A stretch of DNA of 22,572 nucleotides, from the NCBI GenBank assembly GCA_934272745.1, contig CAKQSI010000034.1, positions 1-22,572 on the forward strand, written 5' to 3'. Below the pieces are notes generated by a model. It made no database searches, was not told where the DNA came from, and was given only the letters and a program-made list of their open reading frames with translations. Positions 21,075 through 22,572 of this stretch are shown here, in pieces (position 1 is the stretch's first letter; the number at the start of each line of letters is the position of its first letter). Source of the stretch: an uncultured Clostridia bacterium (GTDB taxonomy: Bacteria; Bacillota; Clostridia; Christensenellales; Borkfalkiaceae). Both the position numbers and the translations under genes were made by a program.

Positions 21075-22358
21075 ATGAGATCGGTTGTTTTGGTGGCGTT
21101 CGGCGGCAGGTCTACCGAACACGATATTTCGGTGATTACGGGCGTGATGGCGCTCAACGCGCTTCTGGGCGCGGGCGAAGACGCAATGCCGCTTTACATC
21201 GGGCGGGACGGCGGTTGGAAAACCGCCCCTTGGATGCGCGACGTTGCGCAATTTTCGGGGGACGTATGCGAAAAAACCGAACAGCCGGTGCTTCTGTTCG
21301 GTAGCGACGTGCTATATTTAAAAAAGAAAAATAAGTTAAAACCCGTCGCCTACGTCCGCGCGGCTCTCAGCGCCTTGCACGGCAAAAACGGGGAAGACGG
21401 CGCTTTCCCCGCAATCATGCGCGCCTGCCGCATTCCCGTTTCTTCTCCGGATATGACCGAAAGCGCGATTTTAATGGACAAATGGTACGCAAAAGCGGCG
21501 TTTCATGCCGTCGGGGCGAAAGTTCTCCCTGCGGTTTTTGCCCTGAAAAGCGATTTTATTATGCACAGCGAAAAAAAGGTGGACGAATTACTCGAAAAAT
21601 TGCCGCTTCCCCTCTGCGTAAAGCCGGCGCGGCTGGGGTCTTCTATCGGCATTTCGGTGGCGAAAACCAGAGAGGAACTTGCCGAAAGCCTTGCAACCTG
21701 CTTCCGGTACGATTTCCGCGCGGTGGCAGAGCCGGCACTTTTTTCGTTTGACGAATATGGCGTTGCCGTCTGCAAAACGGGGGGACGTGTCGCGGTTTCC
21801 GCACCGCTGTTACAAAAAAAGCGGGGAGAGACGTTCACTTTTGCTGAAAAATATCTGGAGGGGGAAAGCCCAGCGTTTCTCTTCGGAAACGAGGCGGGCG
21901 GAAAGGACGATCCGGCTTTGGAAACCACTCCTGCAAAATCTTTGTCCGAGCCTTCTGAAAACGACTCCATCGCCTGTGGAAAAGCGACCCCCGCCGCTCA
22001 GCCGGCAGCCGATTTTATAACCGGTTCGGCGACCCCCGCCGCGCAGCCGGCAGCCGACCCTACTGTCTGCGAAATGCAGAAAACCGCCCGCGCCGTGTAT
22101 GAGTTTATGCACCTTAAAGGTGTGGTGCGGTTCGACTTTTTCGTAGCCGACGGCGAAGTTTACCTCAACGAAATCAATACGGTGCCCGGCTCTTTGGCAT
22201 ATTCTTACTACGTTTCGGATCCGGCGGCGGCAGGAAACTTTTTCCGAGACCTATTAAAGCAGGCGATCGCCGAGGAACGGGAAGAAGAAGCGCTGACCTG
22301 CGCGTTTCCCTCGTCGGTCTTGACTTCCTTTTCCGGCGGGAAGAAAAATAAACGGTAA
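21075..22358 (+). CDS. ddl: D-alanine--D-alanine ligase with low-complexity insert
   Basis: A 427-residue ATP-grasp ligase that joins two D-Ala for peptidoglycan synthesis. The family signatures are VAFGGRSTEHDIS (8-20, with the catalytic Glu15), KPARLGSSIGIS (183-194), FTFAEKYLEG (254-263, omega-loop region, with the first Tyr replaced by Phe), VRFDFFVADGEVYLNEINTVPGS (in two blocks, 351-358 and 361-373) with the Arg, Asn and Ser of the active site. Between about 265 and 332 an Ala/Pro/Ser/Glu-rich insert, absent from normal Ddl of about 350 residues, carries the peptide ATPAAQPAAD twice. The C-terminal 28 residues are also polar and extra. AAAAGGAG precedes the ATG. Order with the MurF-type gene suits joint use in cell-wall precursor synthesis. 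Confidence 0.94.
   Translation: MRSVVLVAFGGRSTEHDISVITGVMALNALLGAGEDAMPLYIGRDGGWKTAPWMRDVAQFSGDVCEKTEQPVLLFGSDVLYLKKKNKLKPVAYVRAALSALHGKNGEDGAFPAIMRACRIPVSSPDMTESAILMDKWYAKAAFHAVGAKVLPAVFALKSDFIMHSEKKVDELLEKLPLPLCVKPARLGSSIGISVAKTREELAESLATCFRYDFRAVAEPALFSFDEYGVAVCKTGGRVAVSAPLLQKKRGETFTFAEKYLEGESPAFLFGNEAGGKDDPALETTPAKSLSEPSENDSIACGKATPAAQPAADFITGSATPAAQPAADPTVCEMQKTARAVYEFMHLKGVVRFDFFVADGEVYLNEINTVPGSLAYSYYVSDPAAAGNFFRDLLKQAIAEEREEEALTCAFPSSVLTSFSGGKKNKR
21984..22058 (+). repeat. 45-bp-period in-frame repeat in the ddl insert
   Basis: A 30-bp block at 21984-22013 recurs at 22029-22058 with few differences (shared GCGACCCCCGCCGC and CAGCCGGCAGCCGA). The period is 15 codons. Confidence 0.85.
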
Positions 22359-22413
22359 CAAATGAAAAGCGAAAGATAAAACAGGTGTTCGACCCGAAAA
22401 CATGCCGCTAAAA

Positions 22414-22449
22414 AGTTAGGGATTCCATCCGCCATCCCTAACTATTTTT
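22414..22449 (+). terminator. Strong rho-independent terminator after ddl
   Basis: AGTTAGGGAT (22414-22423) pairs perfectly with ATCCCTAACT (22434-22443) around a ten-base loop, then ATTTTT. AAAA on the left side makes it usable from either strand. It closes the hydrolase-murF-ddl group. Confidence 0.85.
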
Positions 22450-22572
22450 GCGGTGATAAACCGATTTATGCGGCGTTAAACGCCGCTCGTAGTACCGTCC
22501 AGTACGACTTCGGGCGTTTGCCTTGCCTAAACGAGCCGCGTTGCGGTCGGTTTCTCATCCGCAAAAATGCTA
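22450..22572. other. Right edge, no gene recognised
   Basis: No reading frame or RNA gene is recognised. One six-bp hairpin GCGGCG/CGCCGC (22470-22475 with 22481-22486, loop TTAAA) is present. The stretch may belong to a gene or leader continuing past the window. Confidence 0.4.

Noticed and set aside
20418..21251. 277-codon minus-strand frame across murF and ddl
   Set aside because: It spans parts of two well supported genes on the other strand.

Overview
The window looks like chromosomal DNA of a Clostridia-type Firmicute. The evidence is strong Shine-Dalgarno boxes before most genes, TTGACA/TATAAT-type promoters, an FMN riboswitch in front of a RibU-type riboflavin transporter subunit, a PucR/CdaR-type regulator, the obg-yhbY-nadD-yqeK-rsfS neighbourhood and the tsaE-tsaB-rimI operon. 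An uncultured Christensenellales-like gut lineage is possible, but I cannot show this from the sequence. I see no rRNA, tRNA, transposase, phage gene or CRISPR array, so the window is core chromosome with lineage-specific genes between housekeeping blocks.

Layout. 119-1741 (-): multi-pass membrane protein with a repeat-rich tail. 2147-4732 (+): PucR-type regulator, then a membrane-anchored S41 protease. 5108-5819: two small unknown genes, divergent. 6086-7634: NifS-like cysteine desulfurase (-) and, divergent from it, a DUF3343 Se/S-carrier-like protein (+). 8165-10513 (+): nth, obg, yhbY. 10650-11435 (-): membrane protein inserted in the obg-nadD neighbourhood. 11749-13326 (+): fused nadD-yqeK, then rsfS. 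13495-13773 (-): small single-span membrane protein. 14147-15253 (+): DeoC-fold protein without the aldolase lysines. 15393-16532 (+): promoter, FMN riboswitch, terminator, ribU. 16694-18281 (+): tsaE-tsaB-rimI, joined by ATGA overlaps. 18468-22358 (+): alpha/beta hydrolase, a MurF-type ligase with a membrane N-terminus, and D-Ala-D-Ala ligase, closed by a clear terminator at 22414-22449.

How the genes fit together. obg, yhbY and rsfS act in ribosome assembly or silencing, nadD-yqeK in NAD synthesis and probably Ap4A turnover, and tsaE/tsaB in tRNA t6A modification. ddl makes D-Ala-D-Ala, the substrate of MurF, so the last two genes form a peptidoglycan-precursor module. The NifS-like enzyme and the DUF3343 protein form a plausible sulfur or selenium delivery pair.

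Two themes recur. Short tandem duplications (about 20-60 bp units, 2-4 copies) occur in many intergenic gaps. Low-complexity Ala/Pro/Glu/Lys-rich segments, often with in-frame tandem duplications, extend or interrupt otherwise conserved proteins (S41 protease, DeoC-like protein, RibU, Ddl, the first membrane protein). The best candidates for new biology are the DeoC-fold pseudo-enzyme, the membrane-fused MurF-type ligase, the six-copy ACGCGT array before nadD-yqeK, and the small divergent gene pair at 5108-5819.
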